From Flectobacillus longus (GTDB taxonomy: Bacteria > Bacteroidota > Bacteroidia > Cytophagales > Spirosomataceae), in contig NZ_JASHIC010000015.1 in NCBI RefSeq assembly GCF_030056705.1, forward strand, positions 1 to 64,000: 64,000 bases of DNA. Reading direction: 5' to 3'. Below the pieces are notes generated by a model. It did no database searches. It was not told where the DNA came from and worked only from the letters and a program-made list of their open reading frames with translations. This document shows positions 45,844 to 57,134 of this stretch, in pieces. Position 1 is the first letter of the stretch. Each line of letters starts with the position of its first letter. A program made the translations under genes and the position numbers.

Positions 45844-48492
45844 ATGTATTCGTTCAAACAAAAAATCAAACTTGCGCTTACGGCTTGTTTGCTATCGACG
45901 GGCATTTTGCCTGTAATAGCACAACAAAGTTATGAGCTAAATCAAGGTTGGAAATGTACTAAAGCCAATACCATTCAGGCCTCGGGTACGCAGATTTCAA
46001 GTCCCCAATTCGACCTTTCTGCTTGGAAACCTGCGGTAGTTCCGGGAACGGTTTTGACTACTCAGTTGGCCAACAAAGAAATTCCTGATCCATTTTACGG
46101 ACTCAATAATGAGAAAATTCCAGATATATATCATGTCGGGAAAGAGTATTATACCTATTGGTTTGTAAAAGATTTCGAAGAGAAAAGGCCAACATCAGGA
46201 GAAAAAGTTTGGTTGAAATTTAGAGGTATCAATTACTCTTGTGAAATCTTTGTGAATGGTCAGAAAGTCAATAAAGAGCCATTCGAAGGGATGTTTTTGC
46301 GCAAAGCATTCGATATTACTAACTTGTTGGCAAGCAATGGCAAAAACCGCTTGGCAGTCATTGTATATCCTTCTAACTTCCCAGGCAATCCCAATGGTGG
46401 TCAAGGCGGTGATGGAACTATTGCCAAAAATGTAGCTATCCAATACACCGCAGGTTGGGACTGGATTCGCCCTATTCGTGACCGAAATACAGGTATTTGG
46501 GATAAAGTTCAAATTGAAAAAACTGGCTTGGTCAACCTCAAAGACCCGCATGTAATTACCCTCGTGTCGGGTGTTCGCACACCAGAAGGTGCACAGCAGC
46601 CAGCGACAGTAAAAACTACTGCCGAGCTGGAAAATACCAGCGATAGCCCTGTTTCGGGAGTTTTAAGTTTTAAACTTAATGGACAAATTGTTTCTGAAAA
46701 ACTCACGTTACCAGCCAAATCGAGCAAAACTTACAAAATCAAAGACCTTATTGTAAACAATCCTAAACTTTGGTGGCCAGCGGGTTATGGCCCTCAAAAT
46801 TTGTATGATGCAGAGTTTAGCTTTACGCCAAACGGTCAAAAAGTATCTGATTTTGAGAAATTGCAAGTAGGTATTCGCGAAATTCAAACCTCATGGAATA
46901 CAACAACTCAAAGTCGTCAGATTGCGGTAAATGGTCAAAAGATTTTTATCAAAGGAGGCAACTGGATTATATCTGATGCGATGTTGCGCTTTTCAAAAGA
47001 ACGATATGACGCCGAAATTCGCTATCATAGAGATATGAACCTGAATTTGATTCGTATTTGGGGAGGAGCATTAGTAGAGCGTCCTGAGTTTTATGAAGCT
47101 TGTGACAAATATGGTTTATTGGTATTTCAAGATTTCTGGATGTCAGGCGACTGCAATGGTCGTTGGATTGACCCTATGAAAAAAGAAGACCAATGGACAC
47201 GTCGTAAATATCCAGATAATCATCCTTTGTTTTTGGAGTCGGCAGCGGATATGATTAAAATGGTACGCAATTTCCCTTCTTTGGCTATGTGGTGTGGAGG
47301 AAACGAAATTACCCCACCAGAAGATATTTTGGTGCCATTGCGAGACAAAATTTTACCTGAACTAGACGGAACTCGTTGGTTTGTAGATTATTCTAATTCA
47401 GATGCGATGTCTTACAACTTTCTTGGTGGTAACGGCGATGGTCCTTATGGAATACAACCTTTGGAGGTATTTTGGCAACAGCGTACTTTCCCATTCAACT
47501 CTGAAGTAGGTTCGGTAGGAACAGGGGATTATGAATCGTTGAAAAGATTTATTCCCGAAGAAAACTTGAAAGTTCCATATCATAATACTGGAACAAAGCC
47601 AGATACCGTTTGGACGTACCATACTTATACAGGCGTGGGATACAATCAGTTTATTGACCCTTATGGCAAACCAAAAGATATTAAGGATTTTGGTTTGAAG
47701 GCACAGTTGGTAAACTACGACCAATATCGTGGTTTAATGGAAGGCTTTAGTGCGCATCAGTGGGATTGGTACACAGGGGTAATCATTTGGAAAACCCAAA
47801 ACCCTTGGACTGCCATGCGTGGACAAATGTATGACTATTATCTTGACCCAAATGCTTGTTTGTATGGATTGCGTAGAGGTAGTGAATTGGTGCATATCAT
47901 GGCAAATCCAATTGATGGTATGTTGATGATGGTCAATAATGATTTTACCGCAAAACGAAATTTGATGCTGGTGGCTACAGCTTATGACACTAAAGGTAAT
48001 TCCAAACTTATAACCAAAGTATTTACCTATATTGAAGCGACATCCATTAAGAAGATTTTATCAGTTAAAAATATCTTGGATGAGTTAGGAGCTAAAGATG
48101 GTTCATTTCTTTCGTTACAATTGCTAGACGAAAACCAAAAAATTGTAAGTGATAATTTCTATTGGTATCCTAATACCGAAGGTAAATACTCAGGTTTACA
48201 AACCATGCCGACTGCCAATGTAGAGGTAGTAGCCAAACGCCTTTCGGGAGATAAAATAGAAGTAAGCTTGACGAATAAAGATGAAAAAACGATAGCCTTC
48301 TTCAACCGAGTATCGTTAGTAAATAGCCAAAGTAAAGAGCGTATTTTACCAACTTTCTACGATGATAACTACGTTTCAATTACGCCAAAGACAACCAAGA
48401 AGGTAGTTTTAGAAGCAAAAGCAGATACACAACCAACTCAGATTTCTATTGAAGGCTGGAATCTACCTTTAAGATACGTAGACATAAAGTAA
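45844..48492 (+). CDS. Secreted GH2 glycoside hydrolase (exo-glucosaminidase/beta-mannosidase-like)
   Basis: 882 residues with signal peptide (about 1-26, IAQ). GH2 layout: jelly-roll domain (about 35-220), an Ig-like domain, the TIM barrel with RIWGGALVERPEFYEACDK, acid/base Glu in CGGNEI (near 488) and a second Glu in FNSEVGSVG (near 553) that could be the nucleophile, then C-terminal beta domains. The barrel motifs are closest to exo-beta-D-glucosaminidase and mannosylglycoprotein endo-mannosidase types and not to classic beta-galactosidase. Divergent from GH78; ends at a strong terminator. Confidence 0.88.
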   Translation: MYSFKQKIKLALTACLLSTGILPVIAQQSYELNQGWKCTKANTIQASGTQISSPQFDLSAWKPAVVPGTVLTTQLANKEIPDPFYGLNNEKIPDIYHVGKEYYTYWFVKDFEEKRPTSGEKVWLKFRGINYSCEIFVNGQKVNKEPFEGMFLRKAFDITNLLASNGKNRLAVIVYPSNFPGNPNGGQGGDGTIAKNVAIQYTAGWDWIRPIRDRNTGIWDKVQIEKTGLVNLKDPHVITLVSGVRTPEGAQQPATVKTTAELENTSDSPVSGVLSFKLNGQIVSEKLTLPAKSSKTYKIKDLIVNNPKLWWPAGYGPQNLYDAEFSFTPNGQKVSDFEKLQVGIREIQTSWNTTTQSRQIAVNGQKIFIKGGNWIISDAMLRFSKERYDAEIRYHRDMNLNLIRIWGGALVERPEFYEACDKYGLLVFQDFWMSGDCNGRWIDPMKKEDQWTRRKYPDNHPLFLESAADMIKMVRNFPSLAMWCGGNEITPPEDILVPLRDKILPELDGTRWFVDYSNSDAMSYNFLGGNGDGPYGIQPLEVFWQQRTFPFNSEVGSVGTGDYESLKRFIPEENLKVPYHNTGTKPDTVWTYHTYTGVGYNQFIDPYGKPKDIKDFGLKAQLVNYDQYRGLMEGFSAHQWDWYTGVIIWKTQNPWTAMRGQMYDYYLDPNACLYGLRRGSELVHIMANPIDGMLMMVNNDFTAKRNLMLVATAYDTKGNSKLITKVFTYIEATSIKKILSVKNILDELGAKDGSFLSLQLLDENQKIVSDNFYWYPNTEGKYSGLQTMPTANVEVVAKRLSGDKIEVSLTNKDEKTIAFFNRVSLVNSQSKERILPTFYDDNYVSITPKTTKKVVLEAKADTQPTQISIEGWNLPLRYVDIK

Positions 48493-48508
48493 AACGAACG
48501 TAAATTCT

Positions 48509-48531
48509 AGTCCAAGACTTTGTCTTGGACT
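48509..48531 (+). terminator. Terminator of the GH2 gene
   Basis: Perfect 10 bp stem (arm AGTCCAAGAC, loop TTT) followed by CACTTTTTT, 17 bases after the stop. Confidence 0.85.
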
Positions 48532-48554
48532 CACTTTTTTAAAAGTTTAAAACT

Positions 48555-48600
48555 TAAAATCCTCAAAGCGAAAGATTTATGCCTTTGCTTTGAGGATTTA
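48555..48600 (-). terminator. Terminator of the DUF983 gene
   Basis: 14 bp stem around AAATCCTCAAAGC (48555-48569 with 48587-48600), 29 bases after the stop of the convergent DUF983 gene. Confidence 0.65.
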
Positions 48601-48629
48601 TTTTTAGATAACAAGTGTAATAGAAATGT

Positions 48630-49040
48630 TTATGCTGTTCGTTCTGGTTTGTATTTCACAAATCCAAATAGATGTAAAAATACGCTTCTTGACATTCTAA
48701 AATTGAATGGTACTGCAATCAATGATACAATCGGAATAGGAACAATATATCCCAAAACCGATGGGTCATTGAAGCCCCAATAAATCACAATACCCATGAT
48801 AGCCAAAATCGCTATCGAAAAGCCATAGCTCACAAACATGGCACCGTACCAAAAGCCAGGTTCTACCTCAAAATGTAGCCCACAAACAGGACAGTTGTCG
48901 TGCATCTCGTCAAATTTGTCGATGCGCCAGTTAGGATACTTAAACATTTTTCCTTGGCGACACTGCGGACATCGCATTTCTATCATCGCACGTGTTTTAC
49001 TTCTTTCGACATCGAATTTTATATTTTGATATTCGTTCAT
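48630..49040 (-). CDS. DUF983 zinc-ribbon membrane protein
   Basis: 136 residues. Two CxxC pairs, RCPQCRQG and NCPVCG, form a likely zinc ribbon, followed by the family block EPGFWYGAMFVSYGFS and two membrane segments (about 70-90 and 98-118). The basic C-terminus stays in the cytoplasm. Function unknown. Convergent with the GH2 gene; no operon partner. Confidence 0.87.
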   Translation of the reverse strand: MNEYQNIKFDVERSKTRAMIEMRCPQCRQGKMFKYPNWRIDKFDEMHDNCPVCGLHFEVEPGFWYGAMFVSYGFSIAILAIMGIVIYWGFNDPSVLGYIVPIPIVSLIAVPFNFRMSRSVFLHLFGFVKYKPERTA

Positions 49041-49080
49041 GACTAAAAATATTTATATGAAACAAAATTGTAATTATGTG

Positions 49081-49230
49081 CTTTAAGCCGTATGCCCTAG
49101 GCATGAGGCAGAAAATATCAATTAAGTGAGCAAAATTAAATTATTTAGCTTTCGGCTTTCAGCCAAAGTAACTATTATGAGAAAGTAGAAGTTTTTTTGC
49201 CTAATGCTTACGGCCTACCGCTTAAAGCAA
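49081..49230. repeat. GCCTA-type intergenic inverted repeat, copy 1
   Basis: The start GCTTTAAGCCGTATGCCCTA (49080-49099) and the end GGCCTACCGCTTAAAGC (49212-49228) are imperfect inverses; a central AGCTTTCGGCTTTCAGC segment is also partly self-complementary. A similar layout is at 62620. Approximate limits. Confidence 0.45.
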
Positions 49231-49236
49231 GGCTAC

Positions 49237-50112
49237 TCAAAACTTCTTTCTAAACTCTTCAGGACTTGACCCCACATGTTTTTTAAAAAACTTGGAGAAA
49301 TATGAATTGTCCGCAAAATTGAGATAATAGGCAATTTCTGAGATACTTGTATTTTTGTTGACCAATAACCTTTTTGCTTCCAACACAATTCTATTACGAA
49401 TTACCTCGCCTGCTTGCATACCCAAATGCTCCTTACAAAGGGCGTTCAAGTGATTCGGAGTAATATATAATAATTCTGCATACTCCATAGGTAATTTTAA
49501 GGTAGTATGATGCTTTTCAATCAACTTTTGAAAATTCTTTAGCAAGGTGTAATTGAACTGCGGAATATTTTTGGGCTTTTCTGTAATGGTTTGCTGATCT
49601 ATGGCAATAAACATTTGTATGAGCAAACTTTTTATCATGTCATGCGCAAAAGGTGGTTTTTGTTGTGCCTGTTCAAGGATTTCTTCAAAAAAGCCTTTTA
49701 CTTTTTGATTGAGCGGAAAACTCAAATTGATGACGCTGTCTTGCGCAATATTATTGAAAAATGAAAAATTGGCTAAATACTCTGCTTTCAATAAAAAAGA
49801 CTGGAAAAACTCTTCCGAAAAATTGACCACATATCCATCTATTGGTCCTTCAAAACTCCAACTATGCACCTGCCCAGGTATCATAAAATAAATCTGATAA
49901 GGTTTTACATCAAAATTGCTAAAATCTATCGTATGAAAGCCAGCTCCTTGCGTAAAGAAAACCAAATGATAAAAACTATGTCGGTGCGCATGATGGAGGT
50001 TTTTGTGTCGTTCCAAATAAGCGCCAAATTTACTAACCAAAAAATCTTCATCTCTCGTTTCGGATAGCGTGCAAATATCTAAAATGGGAAAATTTATTTT
50101 TTTATCTGACAT
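49237..50112 (-). CDS. AraC-family transcriptional regulator
   Basis: 291 residues, cytoplasmic. An N-terminal cupin-like domain (about 20-160; HRHSFYHLVFFTQGAGFHTIDF) is a small-molecule pocket and the C-terminal AraC domain (about 190-291) has two helix-turn-helices, with NHLNALCKEHLGM and YFSKFFKKHVGSSPEEFRKKF. The target and inducer are unknown; the neighbours are DUF983 and, divergently, metY, which is 321 bases away. Confidence 0.9.
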   Translation of the reverse strand: MSDKKINFPILDICTLSETRDEDFLVSKFGAYLERHKNLHHAHRHSFYHLVFFTQGAGFHTIDFSNFDVKPYQIYFMIPGQVHSWSFEGPIDGYVVNFSEEFFQSFLLKAEYLANFSFFNNIAQDSVINLSFPLNQKVKGFFEEILEQAQQKPPFAHDMIKSLLIQMFIAIDQQTITEKPKNIPQFNYTLLKNFQKLIEKHHTTLKLPMEYAELLYITPNHLNALCKEHLGMQAGEVIRNRIVLEAKRLLVNKNTSISEIAYYLNFADNSYFSKFFKKHVGSSPEEFRKKF

Positions 50113-51720
<1,608 letters not shown>

Positions 51721-51812
51721 GTTGTGAGTTGTGAATGATAAGTGCTGAGTTGTGAATTTGAAAAAGTGTTTTGTTCTCTAAATTCATCGCTCAGCACTCA
51801 CAACTCATCACT
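51721..51812. repeat. TGAGTG-type fold-back between metY and NUDIX genes
   Basis: GTTGTGAGTTGTGAAT and AGTGCTGAGTTGTGAATTT face AAATTCATCGCTCAGCACTC and ACAACTCATCACT in inverted order. It exactly fills the gap between two convergent stops and likely terminates both transcripts. Confidence 0.65.
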
Positions 51813-52508
51813 TTATATCTCCCATTTGTCTTCGCCTTCGTAAAAATATCTTTTTACGACATAACGGATAGATGAATAAGAATTAATGAGTGCTGTATGA
51901 ACTTGCTTACGGTCCATCCATTCTAGTTTTTCAATGTCTTCTTCAATTTGTGGTTTCATTTTAGAAGCATCTACAATCTCCATCGAATACCATTTTGTTT
52001 GTTTGAGGATGTGTTCGTTTTTGTAAGTATAAGTGTGAAAGGTTGTACAGATTTTTTCTTCCAAGCGCACTTTTACATTACATTCTTCTTCCACTTCACG
52101 CACCGCACCATTTTTGGATTTTTCGCCTTTGTCGAGTTTACCTTTAGGCAAATCCCATTTTTTGAGACGATACATCAATAATAAATTTCCTTTTTCATTT
52201 CGCACTACACCACCTGCTGCTTTAATCACTTTATATTGTGCTTTAATTTGCTCTTCTGTCAAATCTCTATCGGCTGTTACCAATGTGATAGATAGAAAGT
52301 GTGGTAAATCGTGTTCTTTTAAAATCGTAAAAAGTTTATTGATTGTTGGTAAAATTACGTTCAATATCAAGACATGGCCATGCAATTTCTCAGGACGAAT
52401 ACTTTCTAGTTTTGCGTCTATCAAGTGTTCAAAATCTGTGGTTGTCAGAGACTTAGCTTTTTTTTGACTTATCACTTTGATAGGTCTGTCGTCAATGAAA
52501 ATGATCAT
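51813..52508 (-). CDS. NUDIX hydrolase with N-terminal extension
   Basis: 231 residues. The NUDIX box GKLDKGEKSKNGAVREVEEE (about 122-141) is complete, so it should cleave a nucleoside diphosphate linked to X. About 95 residues precede the NUDIX fold, far more than in minimal enzymes, and include HVLILNVILPTINKLFTIL; this part may set specificity, and is common in Bacteroidota paralogues. Substrate unknown. Divergent from pyrE, with its own promoter box at 52586. Confidence 0.87.
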   Translation of the reverse strand: MIIFIDDRPIKVISQKKAKSLTTTDFEHLIDAKLESIRPEKLHGHVLILNVILPTINKLFTILKEHDLPHFLSITLVTADRDLTEEQIKAQYKVIKAAGGVVRNEKGNLLLMYRLKKWDLPKGKLDKGEKSKNGAVREVEEECNVKVRLEEKICTTFHTYTYKNEHILKQTKWYSMEIVDASKMKPQIEEDIEKLEWMDRKQVHTALINSYSSIRYVVKRYFYEGEDKWEI

Positions 52509-52585
52509 CTTAGTGAATAGATATCTTTAAGTATTTGGTTCTGCGTAGCACAAGTTGAGCCACCTATATTGTTGCATTGTAAAAG

Positions 52586-52593
52586 CAAAATTA
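52586..52593 (-). promoter_or_regulatory. Candidate -7 box of the NUDIX gene
   Basis: The minus strand reads TAATTTTG (then C), 78 bases before the ATG. Confidence 0.45.
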
Positions 52594-52626
52594 CATTTTT
52601 GTTAGTAAAACATGCCCGACTCTTCC

Positions 52627-52634
52627 TATTTTTG
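52627..52634 (+). promoter_or_regulatory. pyrE: Candidate -7 box of pyrE
   Basis: TATTTTTG (then CAT) about 103 bases before the pyrE ATG. Confidence 0.5.
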
Positions 52635-52736
52635 CATAAAAGTTGAAATTCGGCAACCAAATTTGCCTTCTTTGCTTGAATACAATCTCAAAACAGACAA
52701 AGAAATCTCATCGCCCTATACAAATTCAGTAATCCA

Positions 52737-53375
52737 ATGACACAAGCAACACTTGCACAAACTGTAGCCTCGATGCTACTGGACGTAAAAGCCGTAAGAT
52801 TAAGCCCAGATAAGCCTTTCAAATGGGCTTCAGGTTGGAATTCTCCCATTTATTGTGATAACCGTATTACCCTTTCTCATGCAAAGGTACGTACTGCGAT
52901 TCGTGACGGCTTGGCTGCTGCTGTAAAAGCATATTGGCCCGATGTTGATATTATTGCAGGTGTAGCTACAGCAGGTATTGCTCAAGGTGCTTTGGTAGCT
53001 GATTTCTTAGACTTACCTTTCTGTTATGTGCGTCCTGAACCTAAAAAACATGGAATGGGCAATCAAATTGAAGGCGAAATCAAAGCTGGACAGAAAGTAG
53101 TACTAGTAGAGGATTTAGTGTCTACTGGTGGTAGCTCGTTAAAAGCTGCTGAAGCTTTGCGCGAAGCAGGTGCCAATGTATTGGGTATGGTTGCTATTTT
53201 TACCTATGGTTTTAATATAGCAAGCCAAAACTTTGCAGAAAAAGGTTTGAAATTCTATACATTAAGCGACTACGAAACCTTGTTAGAGGAAGCTAAAAAG
53301 AAAAATTATGTTACAGAAAGCCAGATGATTACGCTTCAAGAGTGGCGTCATGATCCTGCTAGCTGGAGCATATAA
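52737..53375 (+). CDS. pyrE: Orotate phosphoribosyltransferase
   Basis: 212 residues. It joins orotate to PRPP to form OMP in pyrimidine synthesis. The PRPP loop is VVLVEDLVSTGGSS (about 121-134), and the orotate-side motifs FKWASGWNSPIYCDNR (about 24-39) and VRPEPKKHGMGNQIEG are intact. Single gene with a promoter box at 52627 and a terminator at 53409. Confidence 0.95.
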   Translation: MTQATLAQTVASMLLDVKAVRLSPDKPFKWASGWNSPIYCDNRITLSHAKVRTAIRDGLAAAVKAYWPDVDIIAGVATAGIAQGALVADFLDLPFCYVRPEPKKHGMGNQIEGEIKAGQKVVLVEDLVSTGGSSLKAAEALREAGANVLGMVAIFTYGFNIASQNFAEKGLKFYTLSDYETLLEEAKKKNYVTESQMITLQEWRHDPASWSI

Positions 53376-53408
53376 TTCAGCTAAGTTCAGTTTTTAGCCA
53401 GTTTAAAT

Positions 53409-53447
53409 AAAAAGGCTGATAAGTTGTGTAAACAAATCGGCCTTTTT
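53409..53447 (+). terminator. pyrE: Terminator of pyrE
   Basis: 12 bp stem (AAAAAGGCTGAT with ATCGGCCTTTTT, one G-T pair) followed by T-rich sequence, 33 bases after the stop. Confidence 0.8.
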
Positions 53448-53789
53448 ATTGTATTATTGATAGTGCAATCACTCCCCATCTTTTACAAATTTTATCTATA
53501 GTATTATAGACCTTCTGCGCCATTGAAGAGTTTGTGTACCTTTATTGCTTCCATAATTCACTACAGATAAAAATACTGTAGTTTAAATTTATATATCTTC
53601 ATCAAGCACCGTTGAAAAAATAAATAGGTTTCAAAAAATCAGAAATCTATTATCGGATTGTGTTTCCACATTCCAAAGAATACTATTATGCAAATAAGTC
53701 TCGTATGAACCTAAACAGTGTTGATGCCATAGTTAGCATTAGCATGGAGTAAAATTTAAAAACATCATAAAGCTGACACACATTTCACC
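53448..53789. other. Gap before the TPR kinase gene
   Basis: 342 AT-rich bases with no convincing gene or repeat; it presumably contains the promoter of the next gene. Confidence 0.4.
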
Positions 53790-55592
53790 ATGAATCGTAT
53801 AAAATTATTATTTGCTTGCTTATCACTATCATTCCTTTTGAACAATGCTATAGCACAAAATTTAGAAAGTGCTCGCGAAAAATGGAACAAGTTACCTGCA
53901 AATGAAAAAAGAGCCTCAGCCATATATCAATTTACTAAGGAAGGCAATCTCGAAGATCAAGTAAAGCGTGACTTATTACAAGAGGCAATAAATCTCATTC
54001 CAGAAAACTCTGCCGATACCTTAGTGGGTCATTTGTACTATAAGCTAGGGCAAATCAATTATGGGCTGGAGGATTATGTAAAGTCGTTAGAGAATTTCAA
54101 TACAGCACTTCATAGATTCCAAGTCCAAAAGGATCTCTATTGGGTGGCAACGACCTATATTCAATTAGGTAATGTTTTTGAACGTCAAAATAGATTAGAT
54201 GAGGCAGAACGAATGTATGTATTGACTCAAAAAATTGGAAAGGATTTACATAATGACAAACTCATTGCTTATTCATACAATAGTTTAAGTATTATTTACG
54301 ACAAAAGAGGTCAATCTCAAAAAGCCTTGGATTTGAGTCTCATAGGTTTAAAATATATTAAGTCTGCCAAGATGTCGGATGATTATCTTTCTGGATTAGT
54401 TAATATTGGCATACACTACAAAAACTTAGGGCAATTTGATAAAGCAATTCAGATGTATGAAGAAGCTTTAAGTCTTGAAATAACTCAAAAAGATGTTTTT
54501 AGTTTAGCTGCCGTTTACATAAATCTTGCATGGGCTTACAATGGCAAAAAAGCCTACAAAGAAGGTATTAGTTCAGCGTTGAAGGGGATTGAATATGCCA
54601 ATAACATTCCTGAACGAAAATACTTTCAAGCAGATGCCTATGACGTTTTGGCAAAACTTTATGAAGGTGAAAAAAAATGGGATAAAGCCTATTTAGCCTA
54701 CAAAAACCATGTCGCTCTCAATGATAGTATCACCAATCTAGAAATCAAGTCGAAAGTGGTTGAACTAGAAGAACGCAATAAAACGATCGAAAAAGAAACA
54801 CAGATAAAGGAGCTAAACTACCAAAATAAAAATAAACAGAATATCATTTTTTTCGGGCTTGTCTTAATTGCCGTATTGGTCATTGCAGGTTTTTTACTTA
54901 TTCGAAAAAATAGAATTATTTATCAAAATAACGATTTGTTGACAAGCCAAAATGCGAAAATTCAAGAGCAGTCAGACAAACTAGTATTAATGATGAAAGA
55001 GCTTCATCACCGTGTTAAAAATAATTTGTCAATCGTGGCAAGTCTACTCAACCTTCAAACGTACGGGCTTACCGACCAAGATGCTATAAAAGCAGTACAA
55101 ACAGGTCAAAAAAGAGTAGAGGCTATGTCTTTGATTCACCAAAAATTATATCAGACAAGCCATACTACAGCGTTGAATATCAAGGAGTACATTATCGATT
55201 TGGTTGAAAATATTATGGAAAGTTATGGATATTCTCGCCAGAATTTCAATCTGTTATTAGATATAGAACAAACTGAAATTGATGTCGATTTGGCTATTCC
55301 TATCGGGTTGATTTTGAATGAATTAGTTACAAATTCATTCAAGTATGCTTACCAGCAAGTTCCCAATCCTACTTTAGAAATCAAATTTAAAACAGAAGGT
55401 GGTATCTATTTAAAAGTAAAAGACAATGGTGCTGGTATCGATATGGACAAATGGAATAGTAAAGGTCGTCGTTCTTTTGGAAAGCAACTCATTGTGTCAT
55501 TGAGCAAGCAAGTGTCGGGACAATACAAAGTTGAAAATGATGGCGGTGCTGTTTTTGAACTTGCCATTGTCCCAAATCAAGAGGCAGCTTAG
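53790..55592 (+). CDS. TPR-containing sensor histidine kinase (HisKA_2 type)
   Basis: 600 residues. Signal peptide (1-22, IAQ), then five or six TPR repeats (about 55-320) facing the periplasm, a short coiled coil, a membrane segment (near 352-371), and a cytoplasmic kinase of the HisKA_2/HWE-like class with ELHHRVKNNLSIVASLLNLQ (His near 406) and an HATPase domain with LILNELVTNSFKYA and VKDNGAGID. No response regulator is adjacent. The gene's TAG and the TAA of convergent dprA overlap in four bases (55589-55592). Confidence 0.9.
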   Translation: MNRIKLLFACLSLSFLLNNAIAQNLESAREKWNKLPANEKRASAIYQFTKEGNLEDQVKRDLLQEAINLIPENSADTLVGHLYYKLGQINYGLEDYVKSLENFNTALHRFQVQKDLYWVATTYIQLGNVFERQNRLDEAERMYVLTQKIGKDLHNDKLIAYSYNSLSIIYDKRGQSQKALDLSLIGLKYIKSAKMSDDYLSGLVNIGIHYKNLGQFDKAIQMYEEALSLEITQKDVFSLAAVYINLAWAYNGKKAYKEGISSALKGIEYANNIPERKYFQADAYDVLAKLYEGEKKWDKAYLAYKNHVALNDSITNLEIKSKVVELEERNKTIEKETQIKELNYQNKNKQNIIFFGLVLIAVLVIAGFLLIRKNRIIYQNNDLLTSQNAKIQEQSDKLVLMMKELHHRVKNNLSIVASLLNLQTYGLTDQDAIKAVQTGQKRVEAMSLIHQKLYQTSHTTALNIKEYIIDLVENIMESYGYSRQNFNLLLDIEQTEIDVDLAIPIGLILNELVTNSFKYAYQQVPNPTLEIKFKTEGGIYLKVKDNGAGIDMDKWNSKGRRSFGKQLIVSLSKQVSGQYKVENDGGAVFELAIVPNQEAA

Positions 55593-56698
55593 GCCAAACA
55601 AAACTTTTTCCCTGGTAATGCTTTTACCAATCCTTGAAACTCTAAATATAAAAGAAGAGAAGCCAAACGGGCCATTACAATTTGAGATTGCCAACTAATC
55701 TCATCAATTTGTAATGGCCCTTTTTGGTGAAGTAACGCCAAAATTTGACTTTCCTCGGTACTTAATCCAGAAAAATCAATTGCCTTTGCCAAGGACGCAT
55801 TCGTTTGCACCAAATCCCAATTCAAGGACTCTACAATGTCTTCTACCTGCGTATAAATCTGGGCTTTATTTTTTCTGATAAGCAAATTACAACCTTCCGA
55901 ATGGCTCTTGCCGAGCTGTCCTGGCACAGCAAATACATCACGGTGATAATTATTAGCAAACTCCGCAGTAATGAGTGCTCCACCTTTGATGGCAGCTTCT
56001 ACCACAATCGTAGCATCGGACATACCTGCAATGATTCGATTTCTTCGAGGGAAATATGGTGCTTCGGGAATAACTCCAAAAGGGTGTTCGGACATAACAC
56101 CGCCTAACTGTTGCATCTGTAATGCGGTTTGTCTGTGTTGAAGAGGGTACACCTTATCAATACCATTGGCCATAACACCAATGGTTGGGATTTGATGTTG
56201 TACACTAGCCTTGTGTGCGCAGATATCAACACCATACGCCAATCCACTTATACACACGCAGTTGAAAGTTTTGAGTTGTGCAACAATCTGCTCTGTCACA
56301 ATACGCCCATAGTCGGTCATTTGTCGAGTACCCACGATAGCGATGCTTCTTTGATGGTTTAATACCTCTGAATTACCTTTATAATACAAAATACAGGGAG
56401 CATCATACAAGGATTTTAATCTTTGTGGGTAATTAGCATCTAAATAGAAAAGTATATGTACTTTTTCTTTATCTGCTTGATTCACAATAGTTTCTGCTTG
56501 TTTGAGTACTTTTTGCTGGACAATATTTTGAGCAAGTATTTCTCCGATGTTTGGAATTTTGAGAAGTTTGGCTTTGGGGGCTTTGAATACATTTTCAGCA
56601 GAGCCACAATAACTCACCAGCTGTTTGATTAAAATGTCTCCAATTTTTGGAATAAGTGATAAACCTACTTGATATACCTTTTCTGAGGTAAATTGCAT
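55589..56698 (-). CDS. dprA: DNA-processing protein DprA
   Basis: 369 residues. DprA loads RecA onto incoming single-stranded DNA in natural transformation. Layout: an N-terminal helix-hairpin-helix region (about 10-70), the Rossmann-like core with IAIVGTRQMTDYGR, SGLAYGVDICAH and RNRIIAGMSDATIVVEA followed by KGGALITAEFA, and a C-terminal winged-helix (about 305-369). Complete by family length. Stop codon overlaps that of the convergent kinase gene, leaving no room for a terminator. Confidence 0.94.
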   Translation of the reverse strand: MQFTSEKVYQVGLSLIPKIGDILIKQLVSYCGSAENVFKAPKAKLLKIPNIGEILAQNIVQQKVLKQAETIVNQADKEKVHILFYLDANYPQRLKSLYDAPCILYYKGNSEVLNHQRSIAIVGTRQMTDYGRIVTEQIVAQLKTFNCVCISGLAYGVDICAHKASVQHQIPTIGVMANGIDKVYPLQHRQTALQMQQLGGVMSEHPFGVIPEAPYFPRRNRIIAGMSDATIVVEAAIKGGALITAEFANNYHRDVFAVPGQLGKSHSEGCNLLIRKNKAQIYTQVEDIVESLNWDLVQTNASLAKAIDFSGLSTEESQILALLHQKGPLQIDEISWQSQIVMARLASLLLYLEFQGLVKALPGKKFCLA

Positions 56699-56783
56699 AA
56701 TGATGGTATAGAAAAAGATTAAATAACTCGAACCGAGTTTTCAAGTGTAGATTTTAAGATGTGTTTGTGGTACTTCAATAAAA

Positions 56784-57134
56784 CTATAACGAACTATCAT
56801 CTCCTTGATCAAGAGAATCTCTTACTTTTTTAAGAAAATCACGTAAGCCTACCAAAGTATCTACTACTTCTTGGTTGGCATTTTTGCGTGCCCGTTTTTT
56901 TTCTAGAGCATTTTTTGCTCCTTCAATTGTATGGCCTTCTTCTTCGATTAAGACAAAAATTTCTCGAATTTGCTTTATATCATCTGGTGTGTATTTTCTA
57001 TCCCCAGCTCGATCTCGCTTGGGATTTATTGTAGGAAAGTGATCTTGCCAATAACGTAATTTTGAAATATTTACGTTAAACATGCCTGCAACTTCCGATA
57101 TGGAATAGTAACGTTTAGTAAGATTCTGCTGCAT
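56784..57134 (-). CDS. MerR-family regulator
   Basis: 116 residues with one MerR winged-helix domain (about 9-78): YYSISEVAGMFNVNISKLRYW, then INPKRDRAGDRKYTPDDI, followed by a short helical tail. No C-terminal metal- or ligand-binding domain, as in the small regulators common in Bacteroidota. The frame continues upstream to a TTG at 57200, but the ATG at 57134 puts the conserved domain at the usual distance. It lies 85 bases before dprA on the same strand, so both could be in one transcript. Confidence 0.88.
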   Translation of the reverse strand: MQQNLTKRYYSISEVAGMFNVNISKLRYWQDHFPTINPKRDRAGDRKYTPDDIKQIREIFVLIEEEGHTIEGAKNALEKKRARKNANQEVVDTLVGLRDFLKKVRDSLDQGDDSSL

